Shown here one piece after another: positions 12,001 through 17,780 of a DNA stretch of 38,185 bases; within the stretch, counting starts at the first letter, position 1, and each line of letters opens with the position of its first letter. This DNA is from Phycisphaerales bacterium (lineage in GTDB: Bacteria; Planctomycetota; Phycisphaerae; UBA1845), in the NCBI GenBank assembly GCA_013140575.1, contig JABFSN010000205.1, forward strand, positions 1-38,185. Direction: 5' to 3'. The position numbers were made by a program, and so were the translations under genes. The notes beneath the pieces are model-generated. The model did no database searches, was not told where the DNA came from, and saw only the letters and a list, made by a program, of their open reading frames with translations.

Positions 12001-14752
12001 TGTCCACGAAGTTGATCAGGTCACTGATGCTCGTGTTCAGCAGCGGGAGCTCCAACTGGAAGAACTCATCGAACGCCTCGATGTCGCGGAAGAAATCGAG
12101 CAGGCCGCCGTCGCCGGTGAACGCGTGGATGATGTCGGCGATGCCCAGATGTTCGAAACTGGCCAAGTCCTCGAGATTCATCAACATCGGGTCGAAGACG
12201 TCCGGCGCGGCCGCGTCCCACACCATCATGATTCGCGGCCCCATCCCCGGCATGACCGACGGCTCGAGGTTCAGAATCTCCGCCTCGATCGGCAGGTTGA
12301 CCATGAAATGCCCGGTCGGCGTCGGCAGTCCGTTCCCATCGACGATGCCGTCGACATTGCCGTCCTTCACCGCGTCGATCAATTCCGAAAGGAATAGCTC
12401 GCCGCTGTCGTTCGGATCATCCAGACCGACGTTGATCTCCACGAACCCCGACGCCCCACCGTTCACCACGCCCAGGTCAACAAACCCGAACCGCGCCGTT
12501 GCGTCGATGTCGGCGGCGACCGCGTCGATTCGCCCCTCGAGAAACGCGTCGTCGCGGAAGAACATGCGATCGGCCAGCGACTCCCCGTGCAGCGCCGTGC
12601 CCTTGATCAGGAATTCGCCGCCCACCTGTTCGCCGCCCGCCAGCAATCCCAGAACGTAAATCGCAAACGAACTGTTCGCCGCCCGAACCGTGAAATTACT
12701 GTTCCCGGTGATGCCCGCCGGATGCACGAGGTCCAGTCCGTTCATGTCGCTGTTGATTCGGGCCATGTTCGGCACGGCCTGGTTGATCCGCGTGATGACC
12801 TGCCCGATCGTGGTGACGCCCTCGAGGTTGATGTTGTGTTTGACGCCGTTGCGGAGCGTGATGACCAACTCGTGGCCGCTGGATTTCAAGAATGCGGAAT
12901 CGGTAAACGACATGTCCTCGAATCCGGCGTTGGCCATCAACGAATTCAGCGTCGTCGCGTTGGTCAGAACGAAACTCGGCGCCAACTCTTCCAGCAGGAA
13001 TCCGAACGTGAACCCACCGGAAACGGTGGACATGATCGACATGTTGCTCGACGTGCTGAACCCGCCCAGCGCTTCCACCGGGAATTCGTAGTTGAAATTC
13101 AGCGGCTTCTGCGCCGCCAGCAGCGTCTCCGCGAACGAAACCTCGAACGTCAACTCGTGCGTCGCCGGGTTGTAGTTGGGCGTGATCGCCCCCGCCGGCG
13201 TCGGTTCCAACGCGTTGGACAACAACGTCGCCAGGCTTTGGATCGAGTTGAACGGCAGTCCCGACGCCTGCTGGTTCTGCTGGAACCCCACGCCCGCGCC
13301 GGTGTGGGTGATGCGCATGTTGCTGACCTTGCTGGGGTTGCCGATGAACTCGATACGCCCATCGGCGTTGTGGGCCTCCAACATGCCGCGGAAGTCGTTG
13401 TCGCTGTCCTGGGCAAACAGCTGATTCAACTTCGTCGTGATCTGGGCGTTGATCGCCGCCACCAGCGCGTCGGCGTTGGCGAAATTCCCGGACAGCGCGA
13501 TGGCCACGTTTTGCTCGTCGTTGATCCGCACGGTCAGCGTGGTGATGACGCTGCCGGTCGGTGCGTTGTTGTTGGCGGTCAGGCGGATGGACTGCAATTC
13601 CTCGGTGAAGGCTTCGGTAATGACCCCTCCCAGGTTCAGCGCCGACAGGTCCACACCCGACAGAAACGGCAAATCGAGTCCAAACACCTCGCTCGAACCG
13701 AAATTGTCGAACCAGTTGGCCAGTTGGTTAAACGCGCTGATCACCGCCGCCGGGGTGGCCACGTCGAAACTCAGGAACTGGTCCAGATTGGTCACGTCGT
13801 AATCGAACGATGGCCCGGTCCCGACGCCGAACAGGTCGGACACGGTCAGGTCCACCCGCGGCGATCCGGAAACCGAAAACAAGTTGCCAATGCCCCCGGT
13901 CAATTGCAGCGGAAACTCCGCTGCGATGCCCGACGTCGGATCGACGTTCAAGTCGGCCAGCGTGGCGATCGGCGTGTTCTGAAGTTGTGACAGCGTCTGA
14001 CGCTGTCCGTTGGCGATGTCGATGTCCAGCCCCGCGTGGAAATCGATCGATCCGTTGACCACGGACATGCCCAGGAACCCCAGCGTGGCCTGCGCATTCA
14101 AGGTTGGCGCGCTCGCGTCGATCGCCACAGTGAAATTCGGAATCTGTGCGAAAAACGCCGACGTATCCAGATCAACGCCGAACGTCACGTCCAGCACCAG
14201 GTCGGTGCTGATGTTCATGTTGGGCAAATCCAGCCCCAGCGCCAGATCGCCGCCACCCAGCTCAATCGGCTCGCGCGTCGCCAGATCGACCGATTGATTG
14301 GTCAATGATTCGTCGATGCGGACCGGAACGGTGGCCGACAGCTCGTTGTTGCTGCCGTTGAAATTCACCGTCCAGCCCATGCCCTCGAAAAACGACTCGA
14401 ACGCCGCGACATCGGGGTCCTTGTTCTCCGCGAAGAACGTGGCGATCTCGTTGATCACGTCCTCCTGAAACACATTGAACGCCGGCAGCCGCTCCAACAT
14501 GCTCCCGCCCACCAGCGGCAGCGGGGCCATGTAGGCGTCCTGCACCCCGACCGATTCCAGCACCGATCGGATGGCCAGCATCCCATTTCCGAAGGCCGTC
14601 GCGTCGCCCCCGTCGATCACCATGCCGGCCGCGCTGGCCCTGAAATGGTCCGGTCTCTCCACCGGAATTGGCGTGCCGCTCAACAGCACCCGCGGCTCCA
14701 GCGGTTCAAAACGAAAGCCCCCGTCGCGTACCCTCGGCTTGGACTTGCGCAC
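1..14752 (-). CDS. Giant LEPR-XLL, RTX-repeat calcium-binding surface/secreted protein (3' end outside window)
   Basis: An open frame of at least 4917 codons begins at GTG 14752 and leaves the window without a stop; I read most of it and saw no break. The N-terminus has LEPRVLLS at residues 18-25, the LEPR-XLL motif known from the start of very large planctomycete proteins and presumed to be a sorting signal. Order after that: a long beta-rich, Asp-rich region (about 40-1900) with EF-hand-like loops; RTX nonapeptides of GGxGxDxx type (about 1940-2180); a non-RTX beta-repeat block (about 2225-2700); RTX (about 2730-3120); two flagellin-IN-like modules (about 3150-3400); RTX (about 3455-3540); PPC-like domains with DxDWYxF motifs (about 3820-4300); RTX (about 4415-4680); a golvesin/xanthan-lyase C-terminal-like domain (about 4760-4895). 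RTX repeats bind calcium and fold outside the cell. The role is probably adhesion, matrix or S-layer-like; the substrate is unknown. The divergent cluster at 15218-21970 may export it. Confidence 0.9.
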   Translation of the reverse strand, partial: MRKSKPRVRDGGFRFEPLEPRVLLSGTPIPVERPDHFRASAAGMVIDGGDATAFGNGMLAIRSVLESVGVQDAYMAPLPLVGGSMLERLPAFNVFQEDVINEIATFFAENKDPDVAAFESFFEGMGWTVNFNGSNNELSATVPVRIDESLTNQSVDLATREPIELGGGDLALGLDLPNMNISTDLVLDVTFGVDLDTSAFFAQIPNFTVAIDASAPTLNAQATLGFLGMSVVNGSIDFHAGLDIDIANGQRQTLSQLQNTPIATLADLNVDPTSGIAAEFPLQLTGGIGNLFSVSGSPRVDLTVSDLFGVGTGPSFDYDVTNLDQFLSFDVATPAAVISAFNQLANWFDNFGSSEVFGLDLPFLSGVDLSALNLGGVITEAFTEELQSIRLTANNNAPTGSVITTLTVRINDEQNVAIALSGNFANADALVAAINAQITTKLNQLFAQDSDNDFRGMLEAHNADGRIEFIGNPSKVSNMRITHTGAGVGFQQNQQASGLPFNSIQSLATLLSNALEPTPAGAITPNYNPATHELTFEVSFAETLLAAQKPLNFNYEFPVEALGGFSTSSNMSIMSTVSGGFTFGFLLEELAPSFVLTNATTLNSLMANAGFEDMSFTDSAFLKSSGHELVITLRNGVKHNINLEGVTTIGQVITRINQAVPNMARINSDMNGLDLVHPAGITGNSNFTVRAANSSFAIYVLGLLAGGEQVGGEFLIKGTALHGESLADRMFFRDDAFLEGRIDAVAADIDATARFGFVDLGVVNGGASGFVEINVGLDDPNDSGELFLSELIDAVKDGNVDGIVDGNGLPTPTGHFMVNLPIEAEILNLEPSVMPGMGPRIMMVWDAAAPDVFDPMLMNLEDLASFEHLGIADIIHAFTGDGGLLDFFRDIEAFDEFFQLELPLLNTSISDLINFVDMFAEDIERFEDNPASSLQTLASSLAQTLGIPANLVEVAFDAVGATPAAAVPGAAGGGPVLNFGFMWMRSFQEQMPLNLDLGELVGLDELGNLVDVGGDALMQVNGGAALALDFGIDLSDPLSPTPFIRDSTGIVLTLGAGATDMDMSAALGPLGIFIQNGLVALGRRNNINQPARFTIGLDDSDSDGRIDIADLDFSDATIDLDAQIMANLPMFFPTATNSIGALNLTIGDLTDIAGTTTTQVPDFSSALDSLSLRDNLAALVDGWIGLMGFLEDALDGEFEGIELPIIGDNLQSASDFFGVMRDAVIGVLDPDDLMLTEAEAASRAAGESFGFDPVDAMRQALFDGLGDTGWLLNAPGTGAGVNIEDIVVIDDGDSIEFRMRIGQPDMELIPSDSGFDFDVGLPGLGLAAEGEVSFKSSFELDLGIGVNLDEGVFFNFDPFGEGDDITLDLEASVPGFNATGSLLFLQLDINDEDAFGDDGDQYDASSLGLSFGIDLDGAAGSGRFPLTEVFSGLADFEAFANLNVDLNLEGTASFAGLAQFPSLDFFFDLDWAASASTATGLDFDEVPTIWFRDVRVDFGTLVGDVLGPVVDSVGDIIGPAADVVEILTTPIPLISDLAGPTTLIDIAEIFASEFENVGEFIEAVVDVVELIDFLDNFDSMGGSVFLDVGSFQVSGADAMDENMMGGLSPIDQIVMDPLGQVDPMSQAGMAFNMARNVGAMGIDPTTPTPAGANVGFSFPMFEHPEMMFQLLLGGNPSMIEYDFPKFGLGFQYSQYFPIIGPLGAQVTGSVGAFFDFGFGFDTYGIRQFAESDFNNFGAIFEGFFIKDLNDAGEDVPEVQLVVEIAAGVEVNVAVGRAGVEGGIRGTIDFNLHDLDDDGKFRLNELIENFNLGDAGIHIFDISAKIDAFLRAYLEILLIFNFDVTIIDVTVFEFTLPRPDTTPVLAEKDGMGTLNINVGSRAGMREHGDTADGAESFILKPGDNAGDVTVEAYGLRQTYSGVQRVMIADAGAGNDSIVVAGGLEIPVEVHGGAGNDTLTASKGAVVFYGDAGNDKLTGGRANDMLFGGEGADIINAGTGDDHVEGGEGNDMIFGDPGVDMLLGGAGDDQMFGGRGNDVMDGGAGVDHMLGDENDDLMSGGEGNDTVEGGLGMDALIGDIGTAALNAEGDWVINEGSLSGSGNDVLLGNEGFDVMHGVGGNDDLVGADGGDTMFGGDGSDLLRGETGNDFLDGGLGNDDGMAFGQQAGLIGGLGSDEIVGGWGKDRIFAGNAQIGATIGENHTIYGDVQDPNAAAPGSPNDHGDFIYGDLGIDTVDAGPGNDVVRTYLGSATVHGRQGMDDILIAGTGADVIFVDAGTENDTVNITGGVGNVDVFGREGNETVNINADGRIRVDAGSGNDHVTIVGEGDGEIGVIGGSGIDDIDLGSAGNILAGGGAIDVFGDAEGVDDANGANDDIRIFATGPVMVDAGEGGDKVDIRGPADDVLVLGDGAAGLIGAPAPAAGPGSAGADDIDIVADGDVTVDAGPANDTVTILGAVSGDVEIIGGGGADDIDLGSMFSPTSATQVDVFGDAMSGALATGGVDHIDLYAPGVIHVNAAELGDFVTIRGGAGAINVLADGTAGAIALGMQGADVVNIVGNTMITVQAGGHDDDVTVNGAGLGPVKVVGDHGSDDIVIGKPSGVLASGAITVFGDGEFGPLAGGMRDDVEIHANGPITVDLAEGDDDLIVRNFGSGAVTVYGDDSAVVPTAPAAGTEGVSGPLAGPDDIDIVAGTGAITVYGQAGDDDILIAATGGNSLVYSHEGADIVRITGPGNDAVLSGTGDDDVYGGGGLDMVVAGFGDDLVWGDDEGQDDAGAPLPATAIGDVIWGGDLPDEWLALADFGRQFFSDAGDFIEPPGFEVAEQFNPTTYRERYGFLNTVPLGGMGVSIAGVSRIGDRFDANNNPTGDGEDEIHGGHGGDFIFSGWGEDNLYGGAGRDYVDGGEADDRVRGGDDDDVLLGGLNSDILRGGEGIDQLYGNEGDDFEFADHGQLGGAFPNDQAGQRLWGGAGFDYLYAYSPSFETETEFDKIGDELRGGTGGDYLYGNTRMDLLLGGDDNDYLHGDYLEGPTYPRNTLAAENRETDDGDFVGSADTLYGGFGQDQLYGGAGNDTMFGGRDPDWVEGQDGNDRAFGGNGVDILVLDVDGNYHVLGDDFDGFFGNEAEADVADAREVDILLVEGDKTRAQINPFNDNIILTETDVAITGDRNLPANGRLGVGTTATFMVTLTGSGVPMESFAVSVPNDPANLNIDNLITDVNTALTAALNGAGLPSTSVRAVRAGDRIRLQTVGLGQFSELLVTNANTTTANVLGIAADAFIDAFVTGGAALPADGSMGGAAQFRVTINGTGVNQQAINVTVADESLTLDGLVAAVDLAINAALQAASLPSDAVRALRVGDFLRLETNGLGAPGTITLSNLNATAMNLFGLTTGQSGGPLTAIAGRQLINVDYSGRSIYVGWRNRAGLPLVEQFQISGLMGRDVIEAHLSDATIEQLANETPGDPWVTVISGGPGEDIVRGSQGRDRINGGPGSDQLYGFGGNDRIWGAEFGGDPVLDIDQLFAGQGNDDLIGGNNQTQFYAWSVHPEVSANQVSSFDVEDFLADGPGDDFGVYVDDAGNLTLDDGGGAFEFEDTGLNRFLGSDNETTTDYFFGGTGLDFMFGNGGGGATGDRLVTRRGVEFQDEEGLLFADDAWKEYARSTDQVWYLGASAADDTIEVDFVTNPYNPFFGRHVVTLSTDGAFDPRFSGFDNATAYDGSGDPTHEMMDEVYEAETELMVAAVEVTENLGEPDIAAVPMDTHDRLDDPFSLTPFDLINELLGEEDFLAIIIDALGGDDHVVVGETVQTSVWVDAGPGNDLVEIEPQLSFLPDVTDPVGNRNDAREDAYPLGDTAAPGTVGTGSDTHGAGGAILEPIGLDNSVFTGLTIDSARSDNPDIDWYRFLIAPETPTTPGDELQLIPLHDNDDIDLVFSLFDAAGNPEGETAVIGTVLLPLNGRLTANAQFTLNTDVVLVTAAATAENETRGDLIDDINAAIVSPNFNASLDDGRLRIETVGFGPGASLNIAGATLATTDQLGLRNSHAAVVVPLLSGLETSLDEETTVRVESVGNIPTDYAVVFAMAALEDGPDTLLTPTGQPLGDTRQTAFVLDTDRPINRIDDVVGLTLHESSDEDWYAFTLGETSGTNPIRLTSHTPTTAMRIELYHANDVAPIAAATTSADDAHVQVELGPTAEPQFAGDEIYYIRVVRQAVVNHPGERGRYDLFLNVGTAVQADTVVDDPFVLPSLDQVLPVLDESLNLPGEEAWYQLTLSEPARPGEGIAIRSVGAFSDLDANIYQILDPGFLAGSGAVTIDDLINQGDVTPALATVHTGELVDFGAATVVVDRGVQVIDLANLGPDVPDTAVSYLIGVTVAERDLDDNGVPDPTAIGYELFSISTGVEKTRLNLVAGASEDLSGRTPLDRRDVIVGGTGNDRMVGGTGEDWVLGGAGNDVLSGGVDRQASDLLWGGPGDDIFQVIPDAQPIVPSTGRNGDPRFLDDVLTGDAALADMFDGGAGDDQVLFLGGNEGADGVPIRDFVAIGYDRFLHRYRLTALLWDQGNHVFVADPATGRFAQEYAYFQSRDIERTVIDTGDGVDVVHADGGYIFNGETWGVARGDVQDNGLAYQSIEIRGGEGKDWLYGGAGVDIIYGEGNKDFIAGGEGDDHILGGAGNDELSGNEGLFAVPNPNQLPGDPDDDYLYVGFSELPPNTPDDVTQPGGGALVGDPLVQDVYPFDSNIAFPLSADRPRPTGIDLPGRTISDNSGGAERGYTETSPNWAVGPAASFGGSSRQHLRAAQSNAAAAEWVFEGLPAGEYEVFASWPGDPVTPNVSRATNTPYEVFVDGEAASELTIRVNQRIAPPDVLDSQGWRWQRLGVVVVEDGIIRVRLNNDANGTVLADAIHIVPVNSFLRDAFAMEGLDGAEG

Positions 14753-14759
14753 TTCGTCA

Positions 14760-14765
14760 CTCCTT
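14760..14765 (-). promoter_or_regulatory. Ribosome binding site AAGGAG that fixes the giant gene's GTG start
   Basis: On the minus strand AAGGAG lies 7 nt before GTG 14752. No in-frame ATG lies closer, and this start places the LEPR-XLL motif 18 residues from the N-terminus, as is usual for that motif. Confidence 0.8.
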
Positions 14766-15100
14766 GACCAGGCGAATACAACGCTACCCCGATGAATTTT
14801 CGCAATGCCGGGTTGTAGTCCCCTCGCGCGCGGAACTTTCCCCTGCCCGACGCATACCCCGACCCCGTTTCGGACGCCTCAATATATAGAATCCGCCGAC
14901 CCGATGCTACCCCGAATTCACGGTTTCTCGTCGATTCGGGCCGGGCCACGACCGATTCGCGCGTATACGGTGCGAAATGCCACCCATCAAAAATGCGAAG
15001 CCCCAGGCGCTTAATGGCCCATTCGCGGCCGCCGGCGACGATTCGGGATTCCCCGGGGCAAGCGATCGCCCGCAGAAACCCGCGGTTCGCCCCTCTCGAT

Positions 15101-15129
15101 TTCACCGATTGGGCAGGCTATGCTGTAAT
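15101..15129 (+). promoter_or_regulatory. Candidate sigma70-type promoter for the DUF3467/HlyD/M50/SecA-like cluster
   Basis: TTCACC (15101-15106), a 17 bp spacer and TGTAAT (15124-15129), with an extended -10 TG at 15121-15122. It lies 88 bp upstream of the ATG at 15218. The spacing is ideal and the hexamers are imperfect. Pattern match only. Confidence 0.4.
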
Positions 15130-15217
15130 CGCGGGTGAATCGGCCGGGGTAGCGTCAGCATGGTCGCGACGCTCGGCGGAACGATGGCATGATAATTAAA
15201 GAAAGACGGTAAACGGA

Positions 15218-15610
15218 ATGGCTGACTCGAAACGGACGGAAAACGCCGATTCCAAGCGCGGCGAAAACGCGGAAATGCAGGTCGAACAACAAGCGCAGGA
15301 ACAGACCGGTCAGCGGCAGGTCCGCCTCCGCATCGATCAGCGCGACGTGCGTACCACGTACGCCAACGGCTTCCGCACCCAGTTTACGGCCGAGGAGGTC
15401 ATCATCGATTTCGGCGTCAACCTCGTCGAGCAGGCCACCACCCCCCAAAAAAGCGACGCCACCATCAACTGCGTGTTTTCCGTCGGCGATCGCGTGGTCA
15501 TGAATTACTACTCCGCTAAGCGGTTGGCCATTTCACTCGGACAGCAGATCCGGCGTTACGAGGAGCAGTTCGGCCCGTTGGAGTTGAACGTGGCCAAGCG
15601 CCGAAAATAA
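15218..15610 (+). CDS. DUF3467 domain protein
   Basis: A 130-residue protein. The first 35 residues are charged and Gln/Glu-rich (KRTENADSKRGENAE, then EQQAQEQTGQRQ), probably disordered. The remainder matches the DUF3467 pattern: YANGFRTQFTAEEVIIDFGVN near residues 48-70, then VFSVGDRVVMNYYSAKRLAISL and RYEEQFGPLE. The family has no established function; members are small and cytoplasmic. It is the first gene of the plus-strand cluster and is followed after 37 bp by the GAF-HlyD gene, so the two are probably co-transcribed. The ATG is preceded by a weak purine-rich AAACGGA. There is no signal peptide or membrane segment. Confidence 0.85.
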   Translation: MADSKRTENADSKRGENAEMQVEQQAQEQTGQRQVRLRIDQRDVRTTYANGFRTQFTAEEVIIDFGVNLVEQATTPQKSDATINCVFSVGDRVVMNYYSAKRLAISLGQQIRRYEEQFGPLELNVAKRRK

Positions 15611-15647
15611 TATGGATCGCCGTTGATCCCCTCCGAAAGTTGCAACC

Positions 15648-17564
15648 TTGGAGCGTGTCGCTAGACCAACGTCCGTCGGCGAGTCGGGACCGTCGGTCTC
15701 ATTCGAACAACTGGCCCATTTTGAAGGCCCGCCGGACGAGTTTCTCGATCATCTGCTCGCGGGGCAATGCTCCCTCGCCGATGCCGAACGCGGCGCCATT
15801 CTGCGCATCAACCCCGACGGCGCGGTTCAACCGTTGGCCGTCCACCCCCGATTGCCCCGGTCGGCGACCACCGCCGTGTGGCTGGCGATGGCCGCCGAAT
15901 CCGCGCGGCGTTTGATTTCGTCCGACGCCGGCACGAGCGTGCTGCCGCTGCGCGAAGGCGAGTCGGACAACCCGAATGCCCTGCAGCGTCATCTGCTGAC
16001 GCTTCCCATCCGCAGCACGTCCGCGGTCCGGGGCGCGGCCGCTTTCGTCATCGCCATTGACCCCCGGGCGCCGGCTTCCGAACTTCCCGCCCGCCGCGAA
16101 CGACTCGAATTGTCGATGCAGTTGCTCAGCCTCTACGAAATGCGGCTGACGCTCGACGCCCGCGAAACCGACCTGCGGCACATGAAAGTCGCCCTGGAAG
16201 TCTCGGCCGCGGTAAATGCCCACGACCGCTTCGTGAGCGCGGCGATGGCATTGTGCAACGAGGTCGCCTCGCGCTGGCACGGGCAGCGCGTCGGGCTGGG
16301 CTTTCTGAAGGGGCGGTATGTCGTGTTGCGGGCGATGAGCCACACCGAGAGATTCGATCGCCGCATGCAGTTGATTCAGGACCTCGAGGCCGCCATGGAG
16401 GAATCGCTCGATCAGGACGTCGAGGTGCTCCATCCGCCCGATGCGTCGGCCGGTTACGTCTCCCGTGCGACCGGGAACTTTTCCCAACGGCACGGCCCGG
16501 TCGCGGTGGTCAGCGTTCCCATTCGCGGGCCGTCCCTGATCGGCGCCTCCGCGGGTGAAGATTCTGCCGAGCCGCGCGCCGTGCTGACAATCGACCGCCC
16601 CATCGACGACCCATTCGACGCGGCGCAGATTCGCACGCTTCGCCTGGCCTGCGACTTGTGCGCCACCCGGCTCGTCGACCTATACCAACGAGACCGTTGG
16701 TTCGGCGCCCGGGCCGCCGCGAGCGCCCGCCGGGGACTGGCCACGCTGATTGGGCCGACGCACACCTGGGCCAAGTTGTTGTCGCTCCTGGGATTCGCGG
16801 CGATTCTGTTTCTGGCGTTTGCCCGCGGCCATTACCGCGCCGAGGGTTCGTTTGTCATCGAACCGACCCGTCGCCAGATCGTTTCGGCCCCGTTTGACGG
16901 CTATCTCGAAAGCGTGCACGTGAAGATCGGCGACCCGGTTCAGGCCGACGTGACGGTTCTTGCGGATTTCGAGACGGCCGAGTTGCGATTGCAGTTGGCG
17001 TCGGCCCGCGCCGAGGCGACCGCGGAACGCAAGCGCGCGGCGCTCGCCCGCCGGCAGGGCAAGGAAGCCGAGGCCCAGATCGCCGACGCCGACGCCGCCC
17101 GGATCGACGCGCAAATCGATCTTCTCGAACATACCATCGGTCAGGCGGCAATCCGATCGGCTACCAGCGGCGTGGTCGTGGTCGGCGATCTCGAACGCCG
17201 TCTGGGCGCGCCGTTCAAGACCGGAGACCTTCTCTTTGAAGTGACGTCTTTGGAGGATCTTCGGGCGGAGATCGCCGTCCCCGAGGACCAGATTTCCGAC
17301 GTTCGCGTTGCGCAGACCGGGCAACTTGCCACTGCGTCGTTCCCCGGCGACTTCCTGCCGTTCGTGGTGGAACACATCAATCCAGTGGCCGAGGTGTTGC
17401 AGGACCAGAATGTCTTCAAGGTCCGCGTCCGTCTCGACGAGTCGCGACCCTGGCTCCGTCCGGGTATGGCCGGAACGGGCAAGATCGACGTGGATCGGCG
17501 CAGTTACTTGTGGATCTGGACCCGGCGGTTCGTCAACTGGGTGCGTATGAAGCTTTGGATTTAA
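15648..17564 (+). CDS. GAF domain-HlyD membrane-fusion (periplasmic adaptor) protein
   Basis: A 638-residue fusion. Residues 1-375 are cytoplasmic; about 185-355 look like a GAF domain (VSAAVNAHDRFVSAAMALCN, then VVSVPIRG and a LTIDRP strand). One membrane segment follows (LLSLLGFAAILFLAFA, about 377-393). After it come a HlyD-type lipoyl half (VSAPFDGYLESVHVKIGDPV), an Ala/Glu/Arg-rich coiled coil (about 440-490), the second lipoyl half (SATSGVVVVGDLERRLGAPF) and a beta-barrel ending RPGMAGTGKIDVDRRS. HlyD adaptors bridge the inner membrane and an outer channel in export systems; a GAF sensor on the cytoplasmic side is unusual. The start is the only start-like codon after the upstream stop: TTG 15648 with a weak GAAAG 8 nt before it, so the start is uncertain. 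The partner is probably the M50-HlyD gene downstream. Confidence 0.85.
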   Translation: MERVARPTSVGESGPSVSFEQLAHFEGPPDEFLDHLLAGQCSLADAERGAILRINPDGAVQPLAVHPRLPRSATTAVWLAMAAESARRLISSDAGTSVLPLREGESDNPNALQRHLLTLPIRSTSAVRGAAAFVIAIDPRAPASELPARRERLELSMQLLSLYEMRLTLDARETDLRHMKVALEVSAAVNAHDRFVSAAMALCNEVASRWHGQRVGLGFLKGRYVVLRAMSHTERFDRRMQLIQDLEAAMEESLDQDVEVLHPPDASAGYVSRATGNFSQRHGPVAVVSVPIRGPSLIGASAGEDSAEPRAVLTIDRPIDDPFDAAQIRTLRLACDLCATRLVDLYQRDRWFGARAAASARRGLATLIGPTHTWAKLLSLLGFAAILFLAFARGHYRAEGSFVIEPTRRQIVSAPFDGYLESVHVKIGDPVQADVTVLADFETAELRLQLASARAEATAERKRAALARRQGKEAEAQIADADAARIDAQIDLLEHTIGQAAIRSATSGVVVVGDLERRLGAPFKTGDLLFEVTSLEDLRAEIAVPEDQISDVRVAQTGQLATASFPGDFLPFVVEHINPVAEVLQDQNVFKVRVRLDESRPWLRPGMAGTGKIDVDRRSYLWIWTRRFVNWVRMKLWI

Positions 17565-17572
17565 TGCAGATG

Positions 17573-17745
17573 AATCACCGCAGAGACGCAGAGAGCGCGG
17601 AGAAGATATGAAGAGTTAGCTCTTGGCAGCGCAATAACTCACTCTCCTGGTCAATAGTATGGAAGACGCCGAGTTGATCTGTTTGCACCACTGTGATTTC
17701 CACGACCTCTTTCCTCGGCGCCCTCTGCGCCTCCGCGGTGAATCT
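17573..17745. repeat. MITE-like element with terminal inverted repeats, inside the cluster
   Basis: The left end (17573-17606) reads AATCACCGCAGAGACGCAGA and onward; the right end (17711-17745), read on the minus strand, gives ATTCACCGCGGAGGCGCAGA and onward. About 26 of 31 positions of the two ends pair. CACCGCAGAGRCGCAGAG is a motif I know from dispersed intergenic repeats in many bacterial genomes, often beside GxxExxY-type genes. The roughly 105 bp interior holds no intact gene. The element fills most of the 216 bp between the HlyD and M50 genes and ends 35 bp before the M50 start. Confidence 0.7.
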
Positions 17746-17780
17746 TTTGGAACTGTCGCCGCCAAGACTGGGTCGATGAT

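Larger units (their letters stand above)
14753..15217. other. Divergent intergenic region between the giant gene and the export-like cluster
   Basis: This 465 bp carries no convincing gene. It must hold the promoters for both directions. The short frames across it have no recognisable content. An A+T-rich patch (TATATA near 14884) could belong to the giant gene's promoter on the minus strand, but I see no good -35/-10 pair there. A plus-strand promoter candidate is listed separately. Confidence 0.6.

Noticed and set aside
14680-15105. Minus-strand frame of 141 codons upstream of the giant gene
   Set aside because: It overlaps the giant's start in another frame, has no domain and no ribosome binding site.
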